Positions 1-9,040 are shown, counted from the stretch's first letter. The stretch: 64,000 bases of DNA from Actinocorallia herbida (GCF_003751225.1 NZ_RJKE01000001.1:6820001-6884000); one strand, 5' to 3'. Program-made: numbers and translations. Notes: generated from the letters alone by a model not told the origin.

Positions 1-1779
1 CGCCACGAACACGCCGAGGTAGGCGAGACGCGCGAGGTTCCCGACGGCCCCGCGCAGCCCGAGGTCGGCGAGGTCGCCCCGGCTGAGCGCCGGAACCGTC
101 GTCAGGCCCGAGGAGTCCAGCGCGGTGCGGGCCCGCTCCAGCCCGGCGGGGGTGCCGTCGGTCAACGCGAACGCCATCGACGGCGCCAGCCCGCGCAGAC
201 CCGGGATCGGACGCGACGCGGCGGGCGCGTCGGACCTGGCGGCGAGGAACGACCCGGGTTCGAACCGCAGGTACCGGGTGCCGGAGGCGACGGGGAACCC
301 GAGCGCGCGGGCATCGTCGGCCGAGACGGCAAGGAACTCCCGCTCGGGCGGCCCGTAGGCGACGATGAGCCTTTGTGCGCCCGAGGCCGCGGCGCGCAGC
401 ACCCCGGGTTCGGCGGCCCCGGACGCGATCCCCGCGAAAAGGCTGTGCACCGGGGAGCGGCCGGGACCGGTGTCGGGGGTGGTGACCCGGTCGACCGAGC
501 TCGCGGAACCCGCGAAGACGCTCACCGTGAACACCGCGACGACCATGCCGGCGACCGAGCGGAACGCGGCGCCGGGCGTCGCCCTGATCCGGCCGCCCGC
601 GATGGCGCCCGCCGCGCCCCCAGCCCGCCGCTCCAGGAGGCGGCCCGCGAGCAGCGTCAGCCAGGGGCCGACGACGGCGATGCCCGCGGTGGTGAGCACG
701 AACCCGCCGAAGAGGAGCACCTGGCGGGTCGCCGAGGAGAAGGCGTCGCCCCGCAGGGTCGCGGTGGCCATGACCGCGAGGCCCGCGGCGAGCGGCAGCG
801 CCCGCCAGGCCGTCGGGACGCGTTCGCGGCGCTGCCGGGCCGCGCCGAGCGGGCCGATCCCAGCGCGGTGGATCCGCCACGCCGCCGCGACGGCGGCCAC
901 CGCGGCGGTCACCCCGACGGTGAGGGCGGCCGTCGCCGGGGAGACCGCGAGGGCGGTGGCGTACAGCCTGCCGTCGCCGACGGGCAGCAGCGCCGCGACC
1001 GGGCGCAGCGCCCACGCCAGCAGCACCCCGGCCGCGCCGCCGGCGAGCGCGACCGTGCCCATCTCCCAGGCGGCGAGCCGGGCGAGCGCGCCCGGCGTCG
1101 CGCCGATCAGGCGGAGCGTCGCGAAGCTCTCGGCGCGCGCGGCGGCGCCGAGCCGGGTGGTGATCCCGACGAGCAGCAGCACCGGGAAGAAGACCGCGAC
1201 GCCGCCGATGAGCATGACGGTCCGGTAGGAGCCGCCGCGCTGGGCGGCCTGGGTGTCCAGGGCGGTGATGACCGTCGCGGTCGCCAGGGACGCCACGCGT
1301 TCCGGCGCCGCGCCCTTGACGGCGACGAGGGCGTCCGGGCCTGGCAGGGCGGACGGGGGCAGCGTCCCGGCGAGGACGCCGTACCGGTCGCCCAGTTCGG
1401 CGGACGGCGTCGCGGCGACGAGTTCGGCGAGCGCGGGCGAGGCGTAGTAGGCGCCCGGGGAAGGCGGCGCCCCGAGACCCGGCACGGTCACCCGCGTTCC
1501 GGGACCTGCCGCGATGTCCCGCCGGGTGATCGGGACGCCCCGGTGGTAATCGGTGGAAGGCGCCCAGAGCGCCTCGCCCGCGCCGAGCGCCCTGGCCTCC
1601 TCCGACCCCTGGGTGTAGAGCCAGGCGGTGCGCTGCTCGCGGTCCTCCAGACCGCCGCCCGCGCCCCACAGCAGGAGGAACGCCGCGACGCCCAGGGCGA
1701 TGCCCGCGCCGATGCCGAGGAGGCGGCCGAGGGAGGCGCGGCTGCCGAGGAGGGCGAGCCGCGCTGCCGAGAGGTTCAC
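1..1779 (-). CDS. FtsX-like ABC transporter permease (partial)
   Basis: Membrane permease of an ABC exporter-type system; the 3' end lies beyond the left edge. The GTG start overlaps the stop of the ATPase gene (GTGA), so the two are translationally coupled. The protein opens with a short cytoplasmic stretch and a membrane segment at about residues 14-35, followed by a large external domain, then a membrane segment near residue 180 with the sequence TVMLIGGVAVFFPVLLL, and a LRLIGATPGALARL stretch typical of the FtsX/MacB permease fold. A second, similar half follows further on, as in the long two-module actinobacterial permeases. Together with the upstream ATPase and PadR regulator it probably forms a drug, lipid or peptide exporter; the substrate cannot be told from sequence. 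Confidence 0.85.
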   Translation of the reverse strand, partial: MNLSAARLALLGSRASLGRLLGIGAGIALGVAAFLLLWGAGGGLEDREQRTAWLYTQGSEEARALGAGEALWAPSTDYHRGVPITRRDIAAGPGTRVTVPGLGAPPSPGAYYASPALAELVAATPSAELGDRYGVLAGTLPPSALPGPDALVAVKGAAPERVASLATATVITALDTQAAQRGGSYRTVMLIGGVAVFFPVLLLVGITTRLGAAARAESFATLRLIGATPGALARLAAWEMGTVALAGGAAGVLLAWALRPVAALLPVGDGRLYATALAVSPATAALTVGVTAAVAAVAAAWRIHRAGIGPLGAARQRRERVPTAWRALPLAAGLAVMATATLRGDAFSSATRQVLLFGGFVLTTAGIAVVGPWLTLLAGRLLERRAGGAAGAIAGGRIRATPGAAFRSVAGMVVAVFTVSVFAGSASSVDRVTTPDTGPGRSPVHSLFAGIASGAAEPGVLRAAASGAQRLIVAYGPPEREFLAVSADDARALGFPVASGTRYLRFEPGSFLAARSDAPAASRPIPGLRGLAPSMAFALTDGTPAGLERARTALDSSGLTTVPALSRGDLADLGLRGAVGNLARLAYLGVFVA

Positions 1780-2468
1780 GCGACCACCGCGCCGATCCGC
1801 CCGTCCCGCACGATGACCTCGCGGTCGGCGTACGCCGCGGTGCGGGGATCATGCGTGATGAGGACGACGGTCGTGCCGTCCTCCCGGACGAGGTCGAGCA
1901 TCGCGGTGAGCACGTTCTCGGCCGCCAAGGAGTCGAGGGAGCCTGTGGGCTCGTCCGCGAAGAGCACCTTCGGCCGGGTGATGAGCGCGCGGGCGATCGC
2001 GACCCTCTGGGCCTGCCCGCCGGACAGCTCCGTCGGGTGCTTCTCCCCCGCGTCCTGGAGGCCGAGCCTGGCGAGAGCGGCACCGGCCGCCGTGCGCGCG
2101 CGGGCCCTCGGCGTCCCGTTGAGCAGCAGCGGCAGGCCGACGTTGTCGGCGGCGGTCAGCTCCGGCAGGAGCTGACCGAACTGGAAGACGAAGCCGAACT
2201 CGGTGAGGCGGAGCCTGCTGCGGGCCGCCTCGCCCAGGCCGGAGACGCTCCGGCCCGCGACCTCGACGGTGCCGGAGTCGGGCACGAGCACCCCGGCCAG
2301 GCAGTGCAGGAGCGTCGATTTGCCAGACCCGGAAGGGCCCATGACGGCGAGGACCTCACCGCGCCGGACGTCGAGGTCGACACCGCGCAGCGCCTCCGTC
2401 GGCCCGAAGGACTTCCGCAGGCCGCGCGCGGTGATGAGCGCGGGTTCGTTCATCAGGGGTCCGTTCAT
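1776..2468 (-). CDS. ABC transporter ATP-binding protein (LolD/MacB type)
   Basis: ATPase subunit (230 aa) energising the FtsX-like permease encoded directly downstream. Walker A GPSGSGKS at residues 44-51, signature LSGGQ at 148-152, Walker B VLFADEP at 168-174, followed by the H-loop LITHD. The ADEPTGSLDS stretch after Walker B is characteristic of the MacB/LolD exporter class. The ATG overlaps the PadR stop codon (ATGA), and the 3' end overlaps the permease start in the same way, so regulator, ATPase and permease form one tightly coupled transcription unit. A second in-frame ATG lies five codons in and could be the true start. Confidence 0.93.
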   Translation of the reverse strand: MNGPLMNEPALITARGLRKSFGPTEALRGVDLDVRRGEVLAVMGPSGSGKSTLLHCLAGVLVPDSGTVEVAGRSVSGLGEAARSRLRLTEFGFVFQFGQLLPELTAADNVGLPLLLNGTPRARARTAAGAALARLGLQDAGEKHPTELSGGQAQRVAIARALITRPKVLFADEPTGSLDSLAAENVLTAMLDLVREDGTTVVLITHDPRTAAYADREVIVRDGRIGAVVA

Positions 2469-2995
2469 CGCTTCGTGAGCTCCGCACGCAGCGCGTCGAG
2501 CCGGGCCGCGGCCAGGTCGATCCACCGCAGGTCGGCTTCCAGGTGGAACAGCGCGTGGTCGAACGCGAGCACGTCGAGCAGCCCGGCCTCCCGCCGCGCC
2601 CGGGTCAGCTCGCGCATCCGGGCAAGATGCGCGCTCCGCTGCACGTCGAGCAGCCGCTGCGCGTCCTCGTCGACGAGCAGCGCGATCACCGTCTTGGCGA
2701 ACAGCTCGTGCCGCGCGGCGGGCGACGGCGGCTGGGCGGTGAACATCCACCCGAGCAGCAGCTCCCGCCCCACCGCCGTGATCTCGTACTTCTTCCGGTC
2801 GGGCGCCTCCCCCGTCGCCTCCTCCCCCACCGACACGATCAGCCCGTCCCGCACCATCCGCGCGAGCATCGCGTACACCTGCCCGAACGCCAGCGGCTTC
2901 TCGCCGCCGAAGTAGCGGTCGAACGAATGCTTCAGGTCGTACCCGTAGCCGGCTTCCCGGCTGAGCAGCCCGAGTAGCGTCTTCCCGTTGTCCAT
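2465..2995 (-). CDS. PadR family transcriptional regulator
   Basis: Predicted repressor of 176 aa, first gene of the padR-ATPase-permease unit. The N-terminal winged helix (about residues 1-85) contains the family-typical LLGLLSREAGYGYDLK and the wing region DRKKYEITAVG; the C-terminal half is a helical dimerisation domain rich in Leu/Ala/Arg. PadR proteins placed in front of ABC transporters usually repress their own operon and respond to the exported compound. A palindrome lies 10 nt before the start over a TATAGT promoter element, which supports autoregulation. The effector is unknown. Confidence 0.92.
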   Translation of the reverse strand: MDNGKTLLGLLSREAGYGYDLKHSFDRYFGGEKPLAFGQVYAMLARMVRDGLIVSVGEEATGEAPDRKKYEITAVGRELLLGWMFTAQPPSPAARHELFAKTVIALLVDEDAQRLLDVQRSAHLARMRELTRARREAGLLDVLAFDHALFHLEADLRWIDLAAARLDALRAELTKR

Positions 2996-3003
2996 GCTCG
3001 GTG

Positions 3004-3023
3004 ACTATACGCATGATGTATAG
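3004..3023 (-). promoter_or_regulatory. PadR operator overlapping the promoter -10 element
   Basis: CTATAC (3005-3010) and GTATAG (3018-3023) form a 6-bp inverted repeat with a 7-nt spacer. Read on the minus strand, TATAGT (3009-3004) ends 8 nt before the padR ATG and looks like a -10 element for a nearly leaderless transcript. Operator and promoter overlap, as expected for self-repression. The assignment to the adjacent PadR is inference from position. Confidence 0.6.
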
Positions 3024-3084
3024 CCAGCTAGATCCCTCTCAAGAATGACCTTCCCTCCCTCCCCGGGACCAGGCCCGCGCCCGC

Positions 3085-3849
3085 TCAGACCGCGCCGAAG
3101 GCCATCAGCGGGGCGAGGGCCAGGACGGTCCAGGCGAAGGTGCGGCGGGTCCGGTCCGGGGAAACGCGCCGGGCGATCCGGGCGGTGAGGAGGGAGGCGG
3201 TGATCGCCGTCGCGGCGAAGGCCGTGATGAGACCCGGGTCGAGGTGGGCGCCGAGGTGCCCTGCGAAACCCGCCGCCGAGTTCACGATGATCACCACGAG
3301 GGACGTGGCCGCGGCCTCGGCGGCGGTGAGGCCCAGGAGGAGGGTGAGGGCGGGGACCACGGCGAAGCCGCCGCCCACGCCGAAGACGCCGGTGAGGGCG
3401 CCCGTGCCCGCACCGGCCAGCAGCGCCTTCGGCATGCAGCGGCGGCGGTCGGGGCGCGCGCCGGGCGAGGTGCGGCAGGCGCCGCCCAGGGGGGAGGCGT
3501 CGCGGAGCATGCGGACGGCGACGACGACCATGAGGGCGGCGAAGACCGGCATGAGGATCCGTGCGGGCAGCGCGCCGCCGAGTCGCGCGCCCGCGAGCGC
3601 GGCGGGGACGCCGCCGACGGCGAAGACCGCGGCGACCTCCCAGCGGATGAGGCCCGAGCGCAGCCTCGGGATCAGCGCGCCCGAGGAGGAGAGCAGGACG
3701 ACGACGAGCGAGGTGGGGATGGCGACGGTGATGGGCTGGCCCGCGAGGAAGACGAGGACCGGGACGGCGAGGATGGACCCGCCGGCGCCGAGGAGTCCGA
3801 GGGTCACGCCCACGGCCGCGGCGCCGAGCAGGGTCAGCGCGAGGGTCAT
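3085..3849 (-). CDS. TauE/SafE family (DUF81) membrane exporter
   Basis: A 254-aa polytopic membrane protein of the sulfite/organosulfonate exporter family. It begins MTLALTLLGAAAVGVTLGLLGAGGS, carrying the glycine-rich GLLGAGGSILAVPVL signature of the first repeat; a second such motif, GVFGVGGGFAVVPAL, lies in the C-terminal half. About eight hydrophobic segments are visible. The ATG overlaps the stop of the rhodanese gene (ATGA). Being last in a CstR-type persulfide operon, it most likely exports sulfite or thiosulfate made by the upstream enzymes; that role is inferred from context and from staphylococcal cst loci, which also pair TauE with persulfide enzymes. Confidence 0.9.
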   Translation of the reverse strand: MTLALTLLGAAAVGVTLGLLGAGGSILAVPVLVFLAGQPITVAIPTSLVVVLLSSSGALIPRLRSGLIRWEVAAVFAVGGVPAALAGARLGGALPARILMPVFAALMVVVAVRMLRDASPLGGACRTSPGARPDRRRCMPKALLAGAGTGALTGVFGVGGGFAVVPALTLLLGLTAAEAAATSLVVIIVNSAAGFAGHLGAHLDPGLITAFAATAITASLLTARIARRVSPDRTRRTFAWTVLALAPLMAFGAV

Positions 3850-4334
3850 CGGTTCCAGGGCAGGCGGGCGAGGCCCCTGCCCATCAGACAGGTGTCGGTC
3901 ACGCCGGCGAAGACCAGCCCGGCTCCGACAAAGGCGGCGACGACGAGCGCGGGCGGCCAGGCCAGGCTCGCGAGCACCGCCGCGAAGACCAGCGCCCCCG
4001 CGGCGAACCTCACCTGCCGCTCCAGGCTCCACGTCTGCTTTCCGCGCACGAGGGAGCCTCCGTCGGACTCCCAGGCCTGGACGCCGCCCTCCAGCACCGC
4101 GCCGGGCACGAGGCGCTGTGCCTGCCGGGCGCGCGCGCCGGACCGGCACACCAGGACGACGGGACGGCCCGCCGCCTGCGCCTCGATCGAGGCGAGGGCG
4201 GACGGGAGGGTGTCGAGCGGCACGTTGACCGAGCCGGGGAGGTGCGCGGACTCGAATTCGGCGGGCGTCCGCACGTCGAGGAGCAGGGCGCCGGAGCCGA
4301 GGGCGCGGACGCGGGCGGGGTCGAGGATGTGCAT
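3846..4334 (-). CDS. Rhodanese domain protein with DUF2892-type membrane tail
   Basis: A 162-aa single-domain sulfurtransferase. The rhodanese fold covers about residues 1-95 with DVRTPAEFESAHLPGSVNVP and the active-site loop CRSGAR, catalytic Cys63. After residue 105 come two hydrophobic segments followed by CLMGRGLARLPWNR, the hallmark ending of rhodanese-DUF2892 fusions that tether the enzyme to the membrane. The start is preceded by GGAAGAAGG, 3 nt from the ATG. It probably shuttles persulfide sulfur between small thiols at the membrane next to the TauE exporter. The stop overlaps the tauE-like start, indicating co-translation. Confidence 0.92.
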   Translation of the reverse strand: MHILDPARVRALGSGALLLDVRTPAEFESAHLPGSVNVPLDTLPSALASIEAQAAGRPVVLVCRSGARARQAQRLVPGAVLEGGVQAWESDGGSLVRGKQTWSLERQVRFAAGALVFAAVLASLAWPPALVVAAFVGAGLVFAGVTDTCLMGRGLARLPWNR

Positions 4335-4368
4335 GGTCCTTCTTCCAGGTGGTGCGAGGGACGGGTGG

Positions 4369-5682
4369 TCAGGCGAGGTCGGGGGCCGCGGCGCCGGTGA
4401 GCGCCAGGACGGTGAACCCCTCCCGGACGAGCAGGCTCGCGGCGATCGCGGCGCGCCGGCCCGACCCGCACGCGACGAGCACGGGACGGGCGGGATCGAG
4501 CCCGTCCGGCACGCCCTCGGTGACGAGGTCGGGCACGAACCGCTCGCTCGCGCCGGGCAGGGGCAGGTCGGCCCGCTCCTGCGGCATCCGCACGTCGAGG
4601 ACCTGGGTCCCGGGCACGAGCGGCCTCGCCTCGTCCAGGTCCAGGAGGGTGAACCGCGCGGTGGCGCGGCCGCCGAGGTCGTGGACGACGCCGCGGACGT
4701 CGTCGAAGCCGATCCGGGCGAGCTGGACCCGCGCCTCGGCGACGTCCTGGGCACGGTCGGCGACGAGCACGACCGGCGCCCCGTACGGGAGCAGCCAGCC
4801 CGCCCAGCTGCCGAAGTCGTCGCCCAGTTCGATGCCGAGCGAACCGGGCAGGAAGCCTTCGGCCTGCGCTGCGCGCGGGCGCACGTCGACCAGGTGGACG
4901 CCGGGCAGCGCGAGCGCGTCGGCGGCGGTCAGTTCGGGCAGCGGCGCGGCGGGCGGCTCGCCGGTGCCGCGCAGGTTGCCGGGGCCCATGTGCGCGTAGA
5001 ACGCGGGGATCGGCGGGCGGACGGCGAGCAGGCCGTCGGCGAACTCCTCGGCGCCGGGGAGCGCGAGCAGCGGGTTGGTGTCGCGTTCCGCGCCGATGGT
5101 CGAGGTGTGCCGGCCCGCGCCGCTGACCGTGCAGAAGGAGCCCTCCCCGTGCGTCGGGTAGAGGCCGACCTCGCGCGGCAGCCCGGCGAGCCGGTGGACC
5201 GAGCCGTACTGGAGGCGGGCGAGGGTGCGGGCGCGCTCGGGCCCGAGCAGGTCGGTGCGGCCCGCGGAGGCGACGAGGAGGCTTCCGCCCGAGAAGACCG
5301 CGACGGGTTCGCCGTCGACGAGCACCACGTAGCTGGTGTGCTCGGGGGTGTGGCCCGGCGTGTGGACGGGCCGGATCGTCATCCCCGCCGGGCCGGGCAG
5401 GTCCTCCAGGTGGAACGCCGGGGTGTGCCGGTAGACGGGCGCGGCCCCCGCGGGCATGACGAGTTCGGCGCCCGTCCTGGCCGCCGCGATCCGCCCGCCC
5501 GACAGGTAGTCGTTGTGCAGATGGGTCTCCAGCACGAACCTGACCTCGAGCCCGCGTTCGTCGGCGGCCTCCAGGAACCTGCCGACGTCGCGCTGCGGGT
5601 CGACGAGCACGGCGTGCCCCTCGTGCGCGACGAGATAGGACTGGTCGCCGAGTCCCGGCGTCCGGAAGTCGATGATCTCCAT
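4369..5682 (-). CDS. Persulfide dioxygenase-like metallo-beta-lactamase/rhodanese fusion
   Basis: A 437-aa protein resembling CstB/ETHE1-type enzymes, which oxidise glutathione or low-molecular-weight persulfide to sulfite and pass sulfur on to rhodanese domains. The metallo-beta-lactamase domain (about 1-240) shows THLHNDY (His54, His56, Asp58) and HTPGHTPEH (His111), the first two iron ligands of the family. Where ETHE1 has its third ligand Asp (TGD), this protein reads FSGGSLL, so the usual Asp appears replaced. A degenerate rhodanese domain (about 255-345, no Cys in VLVADRAQD) precedes a second one (about 350-437) with loop ACGSGRR and Cys near residue 405. The chosen ATG follows operator 5686-5701; a TTG 30 nt further upstream lies inside the operator and is unlikely. 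Confidence 0.88.
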   Translation of the reverse strand: MEIIDFRTPGLGDQSYLVAHEGHAVLVDPQRDVGRFLEAADERGLEVRFVLETHLHNDYLSGGRIAAARTGAELVMPAGAAPVYRHTPAFHLEDLPGPAGMTIRPVHTPGHTPEHTSYVVLVDGEPVAVFSGGSLLVASAGRTDLLGPERARTLARLQYGSVHRLAGLPREVGLYPTHGEGSFCTVSGAGRHTSTIGAERDTNPLLALPGAEEFADGLLAVRPPIPAFYAHMGPGNLRGTGEPPAAPLPELTAADALALPGVHLVDVRPRAAQAEGFLPGSLGIELGDDFGSWAGWLLPYGAPVVLVADRAQDVAEARVQLARIGFDDVRGVVHDLGGRATARFTLLDLDEARPLVPGTQVLDVRMPQERADLPLPGASERFVPDLVTEGVPDGLDPARPVLVACGSGRRAAIAASLLVREGFTVLALTGAAAPDLA

Positions 5683-5685
5683 GGG

Positions 5686-5701
5686 ATACCCCCCGGGGTA
5701 T
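5686..5701. promoter_or_regulatory. CstR/CsoR-type operator upstream of the persulfide operon
   Basis: ATACCCCCCGGGGTAT: arms ATACCCC and GGGGTAT around two central bases, 3 nt before the ATG of the metallo-beta-lactamase/rhodanese gene. It matches the ATACCCC-TA-GGGGTAT form of known CstR operators except for the central pair. Bound repressor would cover the ribosome-binding region. A second copy sits in front of the repressor gene. Confidence 0.82.
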
Positions 5702-5710
5702 GTGACCTGC

Positions 5711-5738
5711 AAAAAAAGGGGGCCCGCGGAACGGGCCC
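5711..5738 (-). terminator. Rho-independent terminator after the CstR-like gene
   Basis: On the minus strand GGGCCCG-TTCCG-CGGGCCC is followed by CC and seven T. It is the only textbook intrinsic terminator of the minus-strand genes here and separates the repressor gene from the three enzyme/transport genes, which therefore need their own promoter near operator 5686-5701. Confidence 0.85.
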
Positions 5739-5763
5739 GATGACGGTGATGCGGACTCGAGGC

Positions 5764-6159
<396 letters not shown>

Positions 6160-6160
6160 C

Positions 6161-6182
6161 TAACCGATCGGACAGTTATCGT
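6161..6182 (+). promoter_or_regulatory. Leaderless promoter and imperfect operator for TetR gene
   Basis: TATCGT (6177-6182) lies 7 nt before ATG 6190, fitting a leaderless start. TAAC...GTTA (6161-6178) frames an imperfect palindrome that overlaps this box and could be the TetR operator; only part of the arms pair, so the operator call is weak. Confidence 0.45.
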
Positions 6183-6189
6183 GATCCGC

Positions 6190-6765
6190 ATGGCCCGTTC
6201 CCCCTCAGGACTGCGGGAAAGGCTTCTGGACGCGGCGCTGCGGCTGTTCGTGGCACACGGCTACCGCGGCACCTCGCTGCACGACATCGCCGTCGACGCG
6301 GGGTGCGCCAAGGCGTCGCTCGTGTACCACTTCGGGTGCAAGGCGGCGATCCTCAACGAGGTCCTCGCCCCCGCCGTCCGCTCCGTCACCCTGCTGCGCG
6401 AAAGGCTCGCCGAAGAGCCCGACGACAGCGTCGCCGCCGAGGCCGTCGCGGGACTGGTCGACCTCTCCCTGCGGTACCGCGGTGAGATGACGCTCCTGCT
6501 CTCGGACTTCGCCGAGGCGGGGGCCGTCAAGGAGTGGGGCGGCGACGGTGCGGTGCCCTCGGTCACCGAGGCCCTGCTCAGCGCGCTTTCCGGCAGGTCG
6601 TCCGACCCGGCCGACAGGGTGCGCGCGGCGATGGTCCTCGGCGGGGTCGCCGTCGCGTGCGCGAGTTCGCGCGACCTGCCCGCCGCACCCATGCGCGAGC
6701 AACTGGTGCACGACTCCCTGCGGGTCCTGGGGCGCGAACGGGCCCCGACCGACACGGCGACATAG
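6190..6765 (+). CDS. TetR family regulator of the MMPL transporter
   Basis: A 191-aa regulator. The N-terminal HTH (about residues 5-50) has the family pattern RERLLDAALRLFVAHGYRGTSLHDIA followed by AGCAKASLVYHFGCKAAIL. The rest is the variable ligand-binding helical domain. ATG 6190 was preferred to GTG 6181 because it sits 7 nt after a TATCGT box with no Shine-Dalgarno sequence. It is transcribed with the MMPL transporter 14 nt downstream and probably represses it; the inducer is unknown. Confidence 0.9.
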   Translation: MARSPSGLRERLLDAALRLFVAHGYRGTSLHDIAVDAGCAKASLVYHFGCKAAILNEVLAPAVRSVTLLRERLAEEPDDSVAAEAVAGLVDLSLRYRGEMTLLLSDFAEAGAVKEWGGDGAVPSVTEALLSALSGRSSDPADRVRAAMVLGGVAVACASSRDLPAAPMREQLVHDSLRVLGRERAPTDTAT

Positions 6766-6779
6766 AGAGGTTCTTCGGG

Positions 6780-8939
6780 GTGGCAGCTCTGCTCTACCGG
6801 CTCGGCCGGTTCTGCTTTCACCGACGTGGGCGCGTATTGGCCGTCTGGCTGATCCTGCTCGCGGCGCTCGGCGGCGCGGCCGCCGCCTTCCACGGGCCCA
6901 CGACCAACGCCTTCACCATGCCCGGGACCGAGTCCTACCGGGCGATGCAGACCCTGGACCGCGAGTTCCCGCAGGCCGGCGGCGGCACCGGCACGATCGT
7001 CGTCGCCTCCGACGACGGCACTCCGCTGACGCCGCGGAAGGTCGCACCGCTCGTCGCCGAGGCCGCCAAGGTCCCCGGTGTCACGGCCGCGATGGACCCG
7101 TTCCAGTTCCAGGCCGTCTCCCAGGACGGCGAGTACGCGCTCATCAACGTGCAGTTCGAGGTCACCGCGCAGGAGGTCACCGCCGAGCAGCGCGAGGCCT
7201 TCGAGGCGGTCGGCGAGAACGCCGAAGGGCTGCGCGTCGAGCACGGCGGGGAGGTGATGAGCAGCGAGGCCTCGGAGATGGGCTCGACCGAGGTCATCGG
7301 CGTGGCCGTCGCGGCGGTCGTCCTGCTCATCACGTTCGGCTCGCTCGTCGCGGCGGGCATGACGCTCGCGAACGCCCTCGTCGGCGTCATCGCGGGCATG
7401 GCCGGACTGTTCGCGCTGAGCGGGCTGGTCGAGCTCAACAGCACGGCGCCGGTCCTCGCGCTCATGCTGGGCCTCGCGGTGGGCATCGACTACTCCCTGT
7501 TCATCACCTCGCGGTACCGGCAGTTCCTCGCCGAGGGCGCGGAACCGCGCGAGGCGGCCGGCCGGGCGACGGGCACCGCGGGATCGGCCGTGGTCTTCGC
7601 GGGCGTCACCGTGGTCATCGCGCTCGCGGGGCTGTCCGTCGTCGGCATCCCGTTCCTCACCATCATGGGCCTCGCCGCGGCCGGCACCGTCGCGCTCTCC
7701 GTCCTCGTCGCGCTCACCCTGCTGCCCGCCGTGCTCGGCTTCGCCGGGCCGCGGGTGCTGCACCGCAGGACGCGCAAGGGCGGCGCGGCCCCGGAGAAGG
7801 AGGCGTTCGGGTTCCGGTGGGGAAGGCTGGTCACCAAGGCCCGCGTGCCCGTGCTGCTCGTCGGCGTCCTCGCGCTGGGCGGGCTGGCCCTGCCCGTCCT
7901 GGACATGCGCCTGGCCCTGCCGGACGCGAGCACCAAGGCCGAGGGCACGGCGGCCCGCGACGCCTACGACCTGACGTCCGAGGGCTTCGGGCCCGGCTTC
8001 AACGGAAGGCTCATCGCGGTCCTCACCGCGGACGACAAGGCGGCCTTGGAGAGCGCCGCCCAGCAGGCCGCGGGGCTCATCCAGGGCACCGAAGGCGTCC
8101 TCGCGGTCGCGCCCGCGCAGTTCAACGCCGACGGGACGGCGGCGCTCCTGGCCGTCGTCCCCAAGACGGGGCCGACCGAGGCGGCCACCGAGGACGCCGT
8201 CCAGGCGATCCGCGCGAAGGTCGCCGACCTCCAGGGCGCGGACATCGCGCTCACCGGCGTCACCGCGATCGGCATCGACGTGTCGGAGAAGCTGTCGAAC
8301 GCGCTGCCGGTCTACCTCCTGCTGGTGGTGGGCCTGTCGCTCCTGCTGCTCATGCTGGTGTTCCGCTCGGTCCTCGTGCCGCTCAAGGCGACCCTCGGCT
8401 TCCTGCTGACGGTCGGCTCCACGTTCGGCATCACCGTCGCGGTCTTCCAGGAAGGGCACCTCGCGTCGCTCGTCGGCGTGGACACGCAGGGGCCGCTGGT
8501 GAGCTTCCTGCCGATCCTGCTCATCGGCATCCTGTTCGGGCTCGCCATGGACTACGAGGTCTTCCTCGTCTCGCGGATGCGCGAGGACTACGTGCACGGC
8601 GACACCCCGCGGCAGGCGACCGTCAACGGGCTCGGGCACAACGCCCGGGTCGTCACGGCGGCCGCGCTCATCATGATGTCGGTGTTCGGCGGGTTCGTTC
8701 TGATCCCGGACCCGATCATCAAGTCGATCGGGTTCGCCCTGGCCGTCGGCGTCTTCATCGACGCGTTCGTGGTCCGGATGACACTGGTGCCCGCGGCCAT
8801 GTCGCTGCTCGGCAGAGCCGCCTGGTGGCTGCCGAAGCCGGTCGACAAGGTGCTGCCCGACCTCGACATCGAGGGCGCGCGGCTGCCCGCCCCCGAGGCC
8901 CCCGCCCCCGAGGTGAAGACCCCGCAGCCCGTCGGCTGA
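6780..8939 (+). CDS. MMPL/RND family transporter
   Basis: A 719-aa membrane exporter with the twofold RND layout: one N-terminal membrane segment (about 17-37), an external loop with GTESYRAMQTLDREFPQAGGG, then a membrane bundle with GLAVGIDYSLFI, and the second half with GILFGLAMDYEVFLVSRMRE. The Asp-Tyr pairs in the two GIDYS/AMDYE motifs are the proton-relay residues of the family. The GTG start follows GAGAGG with proper spacing; extending further upstream would run into the TetR gene. MMPL proteins export lipids, siderophores or drugs. A strong terminator follows, so the unit is tetR-mmpL only. Confidence 0.93.
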   Translation: MAALLYRLGRFCFHRRGRVLAVWLILLAALGGAAAAFHGPTTNAFTMPGTESYRAMQTLDREFPQAGGGTGTIVVASDDGTPLTPRKVAPLVAEAAKVPGVTAAMDPFQFQAVSQDGEYALINVQFEVTAQEVTAEQREAFEAVGENAEGLRVEHGGEVMSSEASEMGSTEVIGVAVAAVVLLITFGSLVAAGMTLANALVGVIAGMAGLFALSGLVELNSTAPVLALMLGLAVGIDYSLFITSRYRQFLAEGAEPREAAGRATGTAGSAVVFAGVTVVIALAGLSVVGIPFLTIMGLAAAGTVALSVLVALTLLPAVLGFAGPRVLHRRTRKGGAAPEKEAFGFRWGRLVTKARVPVLLVGVLALGGLALPVLDMRLALPDASTKAEGTAARDAYDLTSEGFGPGFNGRLIAVLTADDKAALESAAQQAAGLIQGTEGVLAVAPAQFNADGTAALLAVVPKTGPTEAATEDAVQAIRAKVADLQGADIALTGVTAIGIDVSEKLSNALPVYLLLVVGLSLLLLMLVFRSVLVPLKATLGFLLTVGSTFGITVAVFQEGHLASLVGVDTQGPLVSFLPILLIGILFGLAMDYEVFLVSRMREDYVHGDTPRQATVNGLGHNARVVTAAALIMMSVFGGFVLIPDPIIKSIGFALAVGVFIDAFVVRMTLVPAAMSLLGRAAWWLPKPVDKVLPDLDIEGARLPAPEAPAPEVKTPQPVG

Positions 8940-8956
8940 CGGACTCGTTCATGAAG

Positions 8957-8986
8957 GCCCCGGAAGCATCGTCTTCCGGGGCTTTT
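8957..8986 (+). terminator. Rho-independent terminator after the MMPL gene
   Basis: GCCCCGGAAG (8957-8966) pairs with CTTCCGGGGC (8973-8982), with a 6-nt loop and TTTT directly after the stem. Confidence 0.85.
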
Positions 8987-9034
8987 GTGCTTTCCATGCC
9001 CGCACATGCCTTACGCCGGGATGTTCCGTGGTCG

Positions 9035-9040
9035 TAGGGT
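9035..9040 (+). promoter_or_regulatory. -10 element of a leaderless gene
   Basis: TAGGGT ends 6 nt before GTG 9047, with no ribosome-binding site between; this places the likely transcription start on the start codon. Confidence 0.55.

Noticed and set aside
6261-8639. Long minus-strand frame opposite the MMPL transporter
   Set aside because: Antisense shadow rich in Arg/Glu/Gly; no start signal and contradicts the transporter gene.
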